DNA of 15,263 bases from JBBTXL01 sp038062295 (GCA_038062295.1 JBBTXL010000052.1:1-15263); one strand, 5' to 3'; shown: positions 6,414-12,839, counted from the stretch's first letter. Numbers and translations: made by a program. The notes: generated by a model not told the origin, from the sequence alone.

Positions 6414-6512
6414 CGCCTGAACTTTTGGATGGTTTGGGTTGTACAATTGTAAAAACGAGGTATACTCTTTAAAAGCTTTGGGACAGCAATACCGCGTCCA
6501 AAAGTTCAGGCG
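6414..6512. repeat. 16-bp perfect inverted repeat reaching into the 5' end of tRNA-Gly
   Basis: CGCCTGAACTTTTGGA (6414-6429) is the exact reverse complement of TCCAAAAGTTCAGGCG (6497-6512). The arms are 67 bases apart and enclose the candidate tRNA promoter. The last three bases of the right arm (GCG, 6510-6512) are the first three of the tRNA. Confidence 0.85.
6439..6466 (+). promoter_or_regulatory. Candidate promoter for tRNA-Gly
   Basis: TTGTAC (6439-6444), 16-bp spacer, TATACT (6461-6466). Predicted start near 6473 gives a leader of about 37 nt. The -10 is strong, the -35 only moderate. Confidence 0.55.
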
Positions 6513-6584
6513 GGTATCGTATAATGGCTATTACTCCAGTTTTCCAAACTGGTAACGGGGGTTCGATCCCCCCTACCCGCTCCA
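6510..6584 (+). tRNA. tRNA-Gly (anticodon TCC), CCA encoded
   Basis: The acceptor stem pairs GCGGGTA (6510-6516) with TACCCGC (6574-6580), discriminator T6581 as usual for Gly, followed by genome-encoded CCA (6582-6584). The anticodon stem CCAGT (6536-6540) pairs with ACTGG (6548-6552), loop TTTCCAA, anticodon TCC at 6543-6545. The T stem GGGGG (6557-6561) pairs with CCCCC (6569-6573), loop TTCGATC. It converges on the HU gene. Confidence 0.96.
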
Positions 6585-6586
6585 TA

Positions 6587-6620
6587 TAACTAAAACACCC
6601 CGTACAGGGTGTTTTAGTTA
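6587..6620. terminator. Bidirectional terminator shared by tRNA-Gly and HU
   Basis: Perfect 14-bp inverted repeat TAACTAAAACACCC (6587-6600) and GGGTGTTTTAGTTA (6607-6620) with a 6-base loop, starting 2 bases after the encoded CCA. The T-rich outer half of the stem gives a U-tract in both directions. Confidence 0.85.
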
Positions 6621-6630
6621 TTGAGAAAGA

Positions 6631-6646
6631 CTTTCTGCGCAGAAAG
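6631..6646 (-). terminator. Second hairpin just after the HU stop
   Basis: CTTTCTGCGCAGAAAG is a 16-base perfect palindrome 4 bases after the HU stop, followed on minus by TCTTTCT. It could be a first, weaker terminator or an mRNA 3' stability hairpin for the HU transcript, ahead of the stronger one at 6587-6620. Confidence 0.45.
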
Positions 6647-6650
6647 CCCC

Positions 6651-6926
6651 TTACTTAACCGCTTCTTTGAGTGCTTTGCCGGCGCGGAACTTCGGCACCG
6701 TAGTTGCCGCGATCTGGATCTTCGCGCCCGTTTTCGGGTTCACACCCGCACGCGCCGCGCGCTTCTTTGCCGCGAACACGCCAAAACCCGAGATGGCGAC
6801 TTCTTCGCCCTTTGCCAGGGTTGCCTGGATGGTTTCAAACACCGCGTCTACGGCATCCTGTGCCATCTTTTTTGTTTCAAGACCGGCCTTCGAAAGCACC
6901 ATTTCTACCAAGCTGTCTTTATTCAT
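6651..6926 (-). CDS. hup: DNA-binding protein HU
   Basis: Histone-like HU family protein, 91 aa, the usual length. HU dimers bind and bend DNA with little sequence preference and compact the nucleoid. The N-terminal helices (MNKDSLVEMVLSKAGLETKK onward) are followed by the signature GEEVAISGFGVFAAKKRAARAG (40-61), the DNA-intercalating arm NPKTGAKIQI with P64, and the C-terminal VPKFRAGKALKEAV. ATG 6926 aligns with the family start; no Shine-Dalgarno is visible. It has its own promoter after rny and is convergent with tRNA-Gly. IHF subunits share the fold, but the lone copy and HU-like arm favour HU. Confidence 0.96.
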   Translation of the reverse strand: MNKDSLVEMVLSKAGLETKKMAQDAVDAVFETIQATLAKGEEVAISGFGVFAAKKRAARAGVNPKTGAKIQIAATTVPKFRAGKALKEAVK

Positions 6927-6980
6927 TGAAAGATAGAAAAATTAGGTTGATGTAAAAACGACCTTTAGTCAATTGTCCAC

Positions 6981-7009
6981 AGTATACCAAGCCCCCAAAA
7001 AACACGCAA
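6981..7009 (-). promoter_or_regulatory. Promoter of the HU gene
   Basis: On minus, TTGCGT (7009-7004), 17-bp spacer, TATACT (6986-6981). Predicted start near 6974, leader about 48 nt to ATG 6926. It lies 70 bases after the rny stop. Confidence 0.6.
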
Positions 7010-7082
7010 TACTACAAGCTTTTAGCTGCATGAGCTTCGTCAGATTTAGGGAACGCATACTCTCAAAGCTAATGAAGCTATT

Positions 7083-8630
7083 CTACCGGGCGTATTCGAG
7101 CGTCCTTGTCTCGCGAATGACATTAACCCTGATCTCTCCTGGATATTTAAGTTCTTTTTCTATCTTGTCGGCAATGGCACGGGCAAGCTTGCGCGCCTCC
7201 AGATCATCGATCTTTTCTGGCGTTACAAACACACGAATCTCGCGACCGGCAGAGATGGCATACGACTTCTCAATGCCTTCAAAGGAATTAGCGATTGCTT
7301 CGAGCTCTTCCAGACGCCGGATATAGGTTTCGAGCGTCCCCCGGCGCGCGCCAGGGCGCGATGCCGACAGAGATTCCGCAACCTGCACGATGACGGATTC
7401 CAGCGTTTCGTACGGGTATTCCTCGTGATGGGACTGCATTGCCTGGATCACGCGGCGGTCCACGCCGAACTTTTCCAAGATCTTCCGGCCGATCTCCACA
7501 TGCGTCCCCTGTACTTCGTGGTCCACCGCCTTGCCAATGTCATGGAACAGCGCGCCCATTTTTGCGACGGGTACGTCGCCGCCCAACTCCTCGGCAAGCA
7601 TCGCGGAAATATGCACCGCTTCGAGCGTATGCAAGAGCACATTCTGCCCGAAACTGGTGCGGTAGTGCAGCCGCCCCAGCAAGGCAACGAGCCGCGGGTC
7701 GATACCCACAACACCCGCCTCGCGTATCGCCGCCTCCCCCGCTTCCTTGATCTTGGTGACAATCTCTTTCTGCGCCTTGTCCACCGCCTCCTCGATGCGC
7801 GCGGGCTGGATGCGGCCGTCAGCCGTCAGCTTTTCAAGCGCAAGCCGGCATACCTGGCGCCGTACCGGGTCAAAACAGGAAATAACGATGGTTCCCGGCG
7901 TATCGTCAATGATAACTTCCGCGCCGGTCAGGCGTTCGAGCGTCCGGATGTTGCGCCCTTCCCGGCCGATGATCTTCCCTTTTATTTCGTCGGACGGAAT
8001 ACTGACCGTTGTCGTGGTAACTTCTGAAACCTGCGACCCGGCATAGCGCTGAATGACGGTCGCGAGCAGTTCGTTCGCTTTATGCTCCAGCTCCTCTTTT
8101 CCTTCTTTTTCGAGTTTCCGGATGCGCGCAAGAATGTCGTCGCGGTACTGCTGCTCCGTCGTGTGAAATATCTCGTCTTTTGCCTGCTCTTTCGTGTACC
8201 CGGACATGCGCTCAAGCACCTGCGTTTGCTGCTCGCGGAACCGCTCAACCTCTTCCCGCGCCGCTTTCACTTTCTCCACTCCTTCGCGGAGTTCTTTTTC
8301 GGCGCGGCTGTGCTCTTCCATGCGCTTATCCAAAAGGTCTTCGCGGTTGGCAAGCCGCTCTTCTATCTTGAGCAGTTGCGCTTCGCGTTCCCTTTCTTCC
8401 CGCTGCGCCGCTTCCGCAACGCGCACCGCTTCTTCTTTCGCGGAGATGAGGATCTCCTTTGCCTCCGCTTTTGACCTTTCCGTGAGTTCACTTAACTTAT
8501 TTTCGAGCGTCCCCGCCTGGACCGCCGCAACTTTCTTGCGAATCAAATATCCGAGTACCGCGCCCACAACAGCCCCCAAGCTTCCGATGATGAAGATGAG
8601 ACTGATGGCGGCGCCATTGAAAATTTCCAT
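7083..8630 (-). CDS. rny: Ribonuclease Y (membrane-anchored KH-HD endoribonuclease)
   Basis: RNase Y starts mRNA decay by endonucleolytic cleavage at the membrane. At 515 aa it is full length. Order: N-terminal transmembrane helix (about 7-30), a long charged coiled coil (about 38-190), a KH domain with VSIPSDEIKGKIIGREGRN (GREG at 222-225), then the HD domain with LLHTLEAVH (332-340), the HD pair H363/D364 in ALFHDIGK, SHHEEYPYETL (400-410), and the conserved C-terminus YPGEIRVNVIRETRTLEYAR. The motif normally written ADALSAARPGAR, which supplies the last Asp of the HD metal site, is AESLSASRPGAR here (E419). ATG 8630 is preceded by AAAGGG at a plausible distance. It is a single-gene unit with a long leader; no strong terminator is visible before the HU promoter. 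Confidence 0.97.
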   Translation of the reverse strand: MEIFNGAAISLIFIIGSLGAVVGAVLGYLIRKKVAAVQAGTLENKLSELTERSKAEAKEILISAKEEAVRVAEAAQREEREREAQLLKIEERLANREDLLDKRMEEHSRAEKELREGVEKVKAAREEVERFREQQTQVLERMSGYTKEQAKDEIFHTTEQQYRDDILARIRKLEKEGKEELEHKANELLATVIQRYAGSQVSEVTTTTVSIPSDEIKGKIIGREGRNIRTLERLTGAEVIIDDTPGTIVISCFDPVRRQVCRLALEKLTADGRIQPARIEEAVDKAQKEIVTKIKEAGEAAIREAGVVGIDPRLVALLGRLHYRTSFGQNVLLHTLEAVHISAMLAEELGGDVPVAKMGALFHDIGKAVDHEVQGTHVEIGRKILEKFGVDRRVIQAMQSHHEEYPYETLESVIVQVAESLSASRPGARRGTLETYIRRLEELEAIANSFEGIEKSYAISAGREIRVFVTPEKIDDLEARKLARAIADKIEKELKYPGEIRVNVIRETRTLEYAR

Positions 8631-8819
8631 ACGCCAACCCTTTGGTCCGTTCGTTCACTTTTGGAACAGTTTTTAGCGCAAAAATACGCGGCTGTTTATG
8701 CCGTCATTCCCGCGAGAACATGCGCGTGCGCGCCGGAAAAAGTAAGAGAAAATGCCATGAAACCTAAAAACTATGGACCGAAAATGCACTTCTAGCCAAA
8801 GGTTATTAAATCCTTTAAC
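8631..8819 (-). promoter_or_regulatory. Long, potentially structured 5' leader of rny
   Basis: The predicted promoter implies a leader of about 190 nt. It contains properly nested complementary segments: 8796-8802 with 8639-8645 (7 bp, covering the AAAGGG ribosome site), 8775-8779 with 8644-8648 (5 bp, sharing two bases with the first), and 8764-8772 with 8668-8676 (9 bp perfect, CTAAAAACT/AGTTTTTAG). No conserved riboswitch family was recognised. Control of translation or self-cleavage feedback is inference. Confidence 0.35.
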
Positions 8820-8825
8820 ACAACC

Positions 8826-8854
8826 ATCATACCAAAAGACGCCATGCGATGCAA
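8826..8854 (-). promoter_or_regulatory. Promoter of rny, overlapping the clpP terminator
   Basis: On minus, TTGCAT (8854-8849), 17-bp spacer, TATGAT (8831-8826), start near 8819. The -35 lies in the loop and part of the spacer lies in the stem of the hairpin at 8834-8864. Confidence 0.5.
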
Positions 8855-8864
8855 GGTGTCTTTT
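8834..8864 (-). terminator. Terminator of the nusA-ppa-tig-clpP operon
   Basis: AAAAGACGCC (8834-8843) pairs with GGTGTCTTTT (8855-8864) over 10 bp with one G-T wobble, 30 bases after the clpP stop; on minus the 3' arm ends in CTTTTGGT. The loop ATGCGATGCAA holds a further 3-bp pairing. Confidence 0.65.
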
Positions 8865-8894
8865 CTCCACTCACTGTTCGCTACCTGCCATCCG

Positions 8895-9491
8895 CTATTT
8901 GTTTTTCTTGGCAGGTTGAATGATTTTATCTATAATGCCGTACTCCTTTGCTTCCTCCGCGCTCATGAAAAAGTCGCGGTCGGTATCCTTTTCTATTTTT
9001 GTGTATGCCTGCCCCGTGTGCGAAGCGAGAATTTTATTCATTCGTTCCTTGAGTTTGAGAATATGCCGCGCGGAAATTTCGATCTCCGTCGCCTGTCCTT
9101 CCACACCACCCATCACCTGATGGATCATGATCTCGGAGTTGGGCAAGGACATGCGCTTCCCCTTGGTACCGGCCGCCACCAAAAATGCGCCCATGGAAGC
9201 CGCGATACCGACGCAGATGGTGGAAACGTCGCACTTCAAGTGCTGCATCGTGTCGTAAATGGCGAGCCCGGCGGACACGGAGCCGCCCGGCGAGTTGATA
9301 TAAAACATCACATCTTTTTCCGGGTTTTCCGATTCCAAAAACAACAGTTGCGCAATAACCACATTTGCCACCGCGTCGTTGATCGGCCCGCCCAAAAATA
9401 CGATGCGTTCTTTGAGCAGGCGCGAATAAATATCGTACGCGCGCTCGCCGAAGTTCGTTTTTTCAATAACCGTTGGAATTAAGTAGGTCAT
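8895..9491 (-). CDS. clpP: ATP-dependent Clp protease proteolytic subunit
   Basis: ClpP is the serine-protease barrel that degrades substrates fed by a Clp ATPase. The protein is 198 aa, normal for the family. The catalytic triad is visible and correctly spaced: S99 in GIAASMGAFL, H124 in IMIHQVMGG, and D173 in DTDRDFFMSAEEA. GPINDAVANVVIAQLLFLE (35-53) and YINSPGGSVSAGLAIYDTM (64-82) are family blocks. It starts at ATG 9491, which overlaps the tig stop by four bases (ATGA), with GGAG (9497-9500) five bases upstream inside tig. The tig-clpP pair is widespread, but the usual next gene, clpX, does not follow: the operon ends at a hairpin. Confidence 0.98.
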   Translation of the reverse strand: MTYLIPTVIEKTNFGERAYDIYSRLLKERIVFLGGPINDAVANVVIAQLLFLESENPEKDVMFYINSPGGSVSAGLAIYDTMQHLKCDVSTICVGIAASMGAFLVAAGTKGKRMSLPNSEIMIHQVMGGVEGQATEIEISARHILKLKERMNKILASHTGQAYTKIEKDTDRDFFMSAEEAKEYGIIDKIIQPAKKNK

Positions 9492-10777
9492 GGTTTCTCC
9501 GCTAATAACAATGCAAAAACTTTTTCGTTTTGAATGATATTCGCAACATACCGCGAAAGCACGGCCCGGTCAATGCCCACGACCTCTTTGTTCGTGCGGT
9601 GCGCGAGGAACTTTTCCGCACGCTCTTTCACTTCATCGTCACCCGCGGCAATGCCCTCCGTGCGCGCGATGGCCGCAAGGGCAAGCGCGATCTTCACGCG
9701 CACCTCCGCCTGCGGGCGGAAGTCCTTGGCAAGGTCGTCGCTTGTTTTTTTGATATGCACACAGTAATCCGTAAACGTAAGTCCTTGCCCTTCCACGCTC
9801 TGGACAAGCTCGCGCATCATTTTTTCCACCTCCTGGTCAACGAGCATGTCGGGAATGTCCACCCCGACCGTAAGCGCGATCCGCTCCGAGAGCGTTTTTC
9901 TCGCCGCTTCATCGGACTCTTTTTTCTTCTCGGCACGGAGCCCCGTACGAATGTTCTCGGTGAGCGCGGCAAGGTTTTCAAACTTCCCAAGCGACTGCGC
10001 AAACGCGTCGTCAAGCGGCGGCAGTTCCAGTTCGTACACCCCGCGCACCGTTACCGAAAAATCAAGCGGGCGCCCCCGCAAACCTTTGTTCTGATAATCC
10101 TCGGGCGCGGTGAGCGAGAACGACCGCTCATCACCCGCCGTAGCGCCGATAAGCGCGTCTTCAAACCCGTTCATGAAGCGGCGCTCGCCCAGGATCACGG
10201 GGTGATTCTTGGAATCCCCGCCTTCGATCTTCACGCCGCCGCTTCTTATCTCGAAGTCGGTCAACACCATGTCACCCTGCGCCGCCGGACGCGCGACCAG
10301 CGCCTCTTTCCGACGCGACTTCCGGATCCAGGAAAGCGTATCGGCAAGGTCCGCATCACTGACAACGGCCGGCTGCCGTTCTTTGTGCACTTCGGCCGCT
10401 ATGGTTCTGTAATCGGGCAGTGTGATGTCGGGAATCACCGCAACGGTCATGCGGAACGACAGCGGGTTACCGTCGGCAAGCTTCGTGATCTCTATTTTGG
10501 GTTGGCCAACCGTACGGAGGTCGTTCGCTTCCACGATCGCGCGGTACTTTTTTTCTATCACCGCATAGGCAGCTTCTTCAAAGATGCGTGCCGCGCCGAT
10601 GTGCTGTTTTAAAACATCATACGGTACCTTTCCTGCGCGAAACCCCTTGATCGGGTTGCGCGCCGAAAGCGCCGCGGCGGCTGCGTGAAGGCCTGTGGCA
10701 ACTTCGTCGTATGGAACCGTTACATCGCAGGCAACCTGCGACTTAGGCAGTTTTGTGAGCGTTACCCCCTCCATCAT
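9488..10777 (-). CDS. tig: Trigger factor, ribosome-associated chaperone
   Basis: Trigger factor binds ribosomal protein L23 at the exit tunnel and shields nascent chains. From ATG 10777 it has 429 aa, matching the usual length. The N-terminal ribosome-binding domain carries the signature NPIKGFRAGKVP (41-52); the FKBP-like PPIase domain follows (about 160-250, with GDMVLTDFEI and FMNGFEDALIGATAGDERSF); the C-terminal helical chaperone arms fill 255-429. The frame is open upstream to 10861, but that part overlaps ppa and has no homology; ATG ATG at 10777/10774 lies 5 bases after the ppa stop (TGA). No Shine-Dalgarno site; translation probably coupled to ppa. Co-operonic with clpP, linking folding to degradation. 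Confidence 0.96.
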   Translation of the reverse strand: MMEGVTLTKLPKSQVACDVTVPYDEVATGLHAAAAALSARNPIKGFRAGKVPYDVLKQHIGAARIFEEAAYAVIEKKYRAIVEANDLRTVGQPKIEITKLADGNPLSFRMTVAVIPDITLPDYRTIAAEVHKERQPAVVSDADLADTLSWIRKSRRKEALVARPAAQGDMVLTDFEIRSGGVKIEGGDSKNHPVILGERRFMNGFEDALIGATAGDERSFSLTAPEDYQNKGLRGRPLDFSVTVRGVYELELPPLDDAFAQSLGKFENLAALTENIRTGLRAEKKKESDEAARKTLSERIALTVGVDIPDMLVDQEVEKMMRELVQSVEGQGLTFTDYCVHIKKTSDDLAKDFRPQAEVRVKIALALAAIARTEGIAAGDDEVKERAEKFLAHRTNKEVVGIDRAVLSRYVANIIQNEKVFALLLAEKP

Positions 10778-10782
10778 TGCAT

Positions 10783-11316
10783 TCACTGTTTCTGTTCCAG
10801 TTTCCGATACAGTTCCATTCCCTCTCTCACCGCCGCTTTTGCCTCTTGAGCCCCTTTCCACGCGAGCACTTCAACATGTTTCCCTTGCAGCTGCTTGTAA
10901 ACCTCATAAAAATGCGCGATCTCTTTGCGCAGATGCTCGCCAATATCTCCAATATCATGATACTCGTCCATGCGGGGGTCTTTCACCGCAACGGCAACGA
11001 TCTTTTCATCCCGATCGCCGTCATCCTTCATTGCAAGCATCCCCACCGGTCGGACCTCCACCAACACGCCCGGCAGCAGCGGGTGCGTGGTCAGCACCAT
11101 CGCGTCCAGCGGGTCACCATCGTGCCAGTGCGTCTGCGGCAAAAATCCGTAATCCAGCGGATAATACACCGGCGAATACATCACACGGTCAAGCTTGATA
11201 AGTCCCGTTTCTTTGTCCACCTCGTATTTGTTGGACGAGCCGCGGGGAATTTCAATAATAACATTGAATGTTTCAGGAGCTGTATCTCCTAATGGAGTAT
11301 TGAGAAAGTTGGACAT
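10783..11316 (-). CDS. ppa: Inorganic pyrophosphatase (family I)
   Basis: Soluble Mg-dependent pyrophosphatase that hydrolyses PPi to two phosphates and pulls nucleic-acid and tRNA-charging reactions forward. From ATG 11316 it is 177 aa, close to the 175 of E. coli. The signature DGDPLD (66-71) gives metal ligands D66 and D71; E22, K30, E32, R44, Y52, Y56, D98, D103 and K105 align in register with the known active site, and Y140-K141 closes it. A TTG at 11334 would add six residues (MKLIEH) but has no support. It begins 22 bases after the nusA stop and is followed by tig after 5 bases. No clear Shine-Dalgarno site. Ends in TGA, evidence that TGA is a stop in this genome. Confidence 0.97.
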   Translation of the reverse strand: MSNFLNTPLGDTAPETFNVIIEIPRGSSNKYEVDKETGLIKLDRVMYSPVYYPLDYGFLPQTHWHDGDPLDAMVLTTHPLLPGVLVEVRPVGMLAMKDDGDRDEKIVAVAVKDPRMDEYHDIGDIGEHLRKEIAHFYEVYKQLQGKHVEVLAWKGAQEAKAAVREGMELYRKLEQKQ

Positions 11317-11337
11317 GTGTTCTATTAATTTCAAAAT

Positions 11338-12594
11338 TTATTTTTTCTTCTCATCTGCCGGGACTTCTTCCGTAATCTCCGGCGCTTCTTCCGTTACTTC
11401 CTCTTCTCCTGCCGGCGCTTTCGTTTCTTCCGGCGAACGGACATCTATTTTCCAGCCGGTAAGCCGCGCGGCAAGCCGGACATTCTGCCCGCCTTTGCCG
11501 ATGGCAAGCGACAGCTGGTCGGCCGGCACGATAACGCGCGACTCGCGCGTTTCGGGGTTCGCTTCCACGGAAAGCACTTTTGCCGGCGAGAGCGCGTTCG
11601 CAATAAGCCCCTCCGCATCGTCGGACCACTCAATAATATCTATTTTCTCCCCGGAGAGTTCAGAGATCACGGCGCTCACCCGCGTCCCTTTTTGCCCGAC
11701 GCACGACCCGATCGGATCAACCCCTTCCTGCGACGTAGCAACCGCGATCTTGGAGCGCGAGCCGGCCTCGCGCGCGATGGATTTTATTTCCACCGTGCCC
11801 GCCGCGACCTCGGGAACCTCAAGTTCAAAAAGTTTTTTCACGAATGCCGGATGCGAACGCGACAGTACGATCACCGGCCCTTTGGGCGTCACGTCCACCT
11901 TCACCACGTACACCTTCATGCGGTCGCCGATGCGGTAGCGTTCCCCGGGGATCTGCTCTTCATAGTACAGCATCCCGGTCGTTCTCCCCAGGTCCAGCAC
12001 GATATTTTTCCAGTCCACCCGCTGCACTTGCGCGCTCACCACTTCGCCTTCCTTCGCCTTGTATTCAGTGAGCACCATCTCCCGCTCCGCCTCGCGCAGC
12101 CGCTGAATGATAACCTGTTTTGCCGTCTGCGCGGCGATCCTCCCGAAGTCCGAGTGGGCCTCAAGGTTAAAAATAATTTCATCGCCGACCGCGGCGTCTT
12201 TTTTTATTTTTTTCGCCTCGTCCGGCATGATGTGCCGTTCGGGGTTGAACGTGATCTTTTTCATCACCTCTTCGCCTTCCACAGCCGGCCCGCCATGCCT
12301 GTCCCGAGATTCTCCGAGGGACGTGTGCGCAATGGGTTCCTGCTCCTCGCCTTCCTCGCCTTCCTCGCCCGGTTTTTTGAGCATGCTTTCGTCCACCACA
12401 ACCTTCACCTGGCTCATTTTTACCGCGCCCGTTTCCGCGTTGAGTTCCGCACGGATGATCTGGCCGCGCTCGCCGTAGTCTTTTTTGTACGCGGCGGCAA
12501 TGGCCATCTCGATGGTTTCGATGACCTTTTCTTTGGGAATCCCTTTTTCGTCGGCGATCTGGTTGAGCGCCGATATGAATTGTTTCGTGTCCAT
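11338..12594 (-). CDS. nusA: Transcription termination/antitermination factor NusA
   Basis: NusA binds RNA polymerase and nascent RNA to modulate pausing, termination and antitermination. At 418 aa it has the N-terminal RNAP-binding domain (about 1-165, with EKGIPKEKVIETIEMAIAAAYKKDYG), S1 (about 182-246), KH1 (about 250-323, GSCVGQKGTRV at 296-306) and KH2 (about 333-388, LSLAIGKGGQNVRLAARLTGW), then a Glu-rich tail; the C-terminal repeats of E. coli NusA are absent, as in most bacteria. Within the N-terminal domain an acidic linker (73-110) contains residues TSLGESRDRHGG (91-102) encoded by a dispersed palindromic repeat (12289-12324). ATG 12594 has no Shine-Dalgarno site. First gene of nusA-ppa-tig-clpP; the usual partners rimP and infB are not adjacent. 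Confidence 0.97.
   Translation of the reverse strand: MDTKQFISALNQIADEKGIPKEKVIETIEMAIAAAYKKDYGERGQIIRAELNAETGAVKMSQVKVVVDESMLKKPGEEGEEGEEQEPIAHTSLGESRDRHGGPAVEGEEVMKKITFNPERHIMPDEAKKIKKDAAVGDEIIFNLEAHSDFGRIAAQTAKQVIIQRLREAEREMVLTEYKAKEGEVVSAQVQRVDWKNIVLDLGRTTGMLYYEEQIPGERYRIGDRMKVYVVKVDVTPKGPVIVLSRSHPAFVKKLFELEVPEVAAGTVEIKSIAREAGSRSKIAVATSQEGVDPIGSCVGQKGTRVSAVISELSGEKIDIIEWSDDAEGLIANALSPAKVLSVEANPETRESRVIVPADQLSLAIGKGGQNVRLAARLTGWKIDVRSPEETKAPAGEEEVTEEAPEITEEVPADEKKK
12291..12321. repeat. Dispersed palindromic repeat inserted in nusA
   Basis: The plus strand reads ATGCCTGTCCCGAGATTCTC then CGAGGG. It shares the layout (T/C)GAG-N5/6-CGA(A/G)GGG with the copies at 12656-12677 and 13654-13677. 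It sits in a non-conserved acidic linker and keeps the frame open. Confidence 0.6.
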
Positions 12595-12608
12595 GCCAGT
12601 GTGATTAA

Positions 12609-12637
12609 AATTTATGAATAGCTCGCTATGAAGTAAA
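12609..12637 (-). promoter_or_regulatory. Candidate promoter of the nusA operon
   Basis: On minus, TTTACT (12637-12632), 17-bp spacer, TAAATT (12614-12609), start near 12602, only about 8 bases before ATG 12594. Both hexamers match four of six consensus positions, so confidence is low; if right, the leader is too short for a ribosome site, consistent with the lack of one. Confidence 0.35.
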
Positions 12638-12651
12638 TTTTACTATTACGG

Positions 12652-12720
12652 TGAGCACCCTGAGCGAAGTCGAAGGGTAACGGTTCGGGTCCTCGACTAA
12701 GCTCGGTCAAAGTCCGAGCT
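12652..12720. repeat. Intergenic cluster of palindromic repeats between pepA and nusA
   Basis: CACCCTGAGCGAAGTCGAAG (12656-12675, followed by GG) is a typical member of a repeat common in CPR and other genomes. A degenerate inverted copy, CCTCGACTAAGCTCGG (12691-12706), follows and overlaps a hairpin with arms AGCTCGG (12700-12706) and CCGAGCT (12714-12720). The stretch has no gene. Confidence 0.7.
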
Positions 12721-12735
12721 CATAAGGTTTTCTTG

Positions 12736-12769
12736 CTGAATTTTCCTCGGTTATACCTCGAAAATTCAG
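12736..12769. repeat. 10-bp inverted repeat downstream of pepA
   Basis: CTGAATTTTC (12736-12745) and GAAAATTCAG (12760-12769) are perfect reverse complements with a 14-base loop; on minus, CGAGG occurs twice across the loop (12756-12760 and 12746-12750). It may be a second pepA terminator or part of the adjoining repeat cluster. Confidence 0.6.
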
Positions 12770-12783
12770 AGAAAGCCCTTAAT

Positions 12784-12811
12784 AAAAAAGTCCGTTCCGT
12801 CAAGAACAGAC
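12784..12811 (-). terminator. Rho-independent terminator of pepA
   Basis: On minus, GTCTGTTC (12811-12804) pairs with GAACGGAC (12797-12790), 8 bp with one G-U wobble and a 6-base loop, followed by a run of six T (12789-12784) and then TATT. It lies 29 bases after the pepA stop. Confidence 0.85.
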
Positions 12812-12839
12812 CGTAACATCCATATCTGATGTTTCCATA

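Noticed and set aside
7021..7080. Several AGCT-containing inverted segments after rny as a terminator
   Set aside because: Arms are short, offset and lack a U-run on minus; not convincing as a terminator.
9530..10612. 360-codon open frame on the plus strand opposite tig
   Set aside because: Antisense shadow of a clear trigger factor gene in GC-rich DNA; rich in Arg/His/Phe with no domain.
9488..10785. Recoding of TGA (as in SR1/Gracilibacteria)
   Set aside because: ppa and tig both end in TGA at the expected length and adjoin the next gene, so TGA is a stop here.
11692..12621. 309-codon open frame on plus opposite nusA
   Set aside because: Shadow; His/Phe/Arg-rich with no recognisable domain while the minus frame is NusA.
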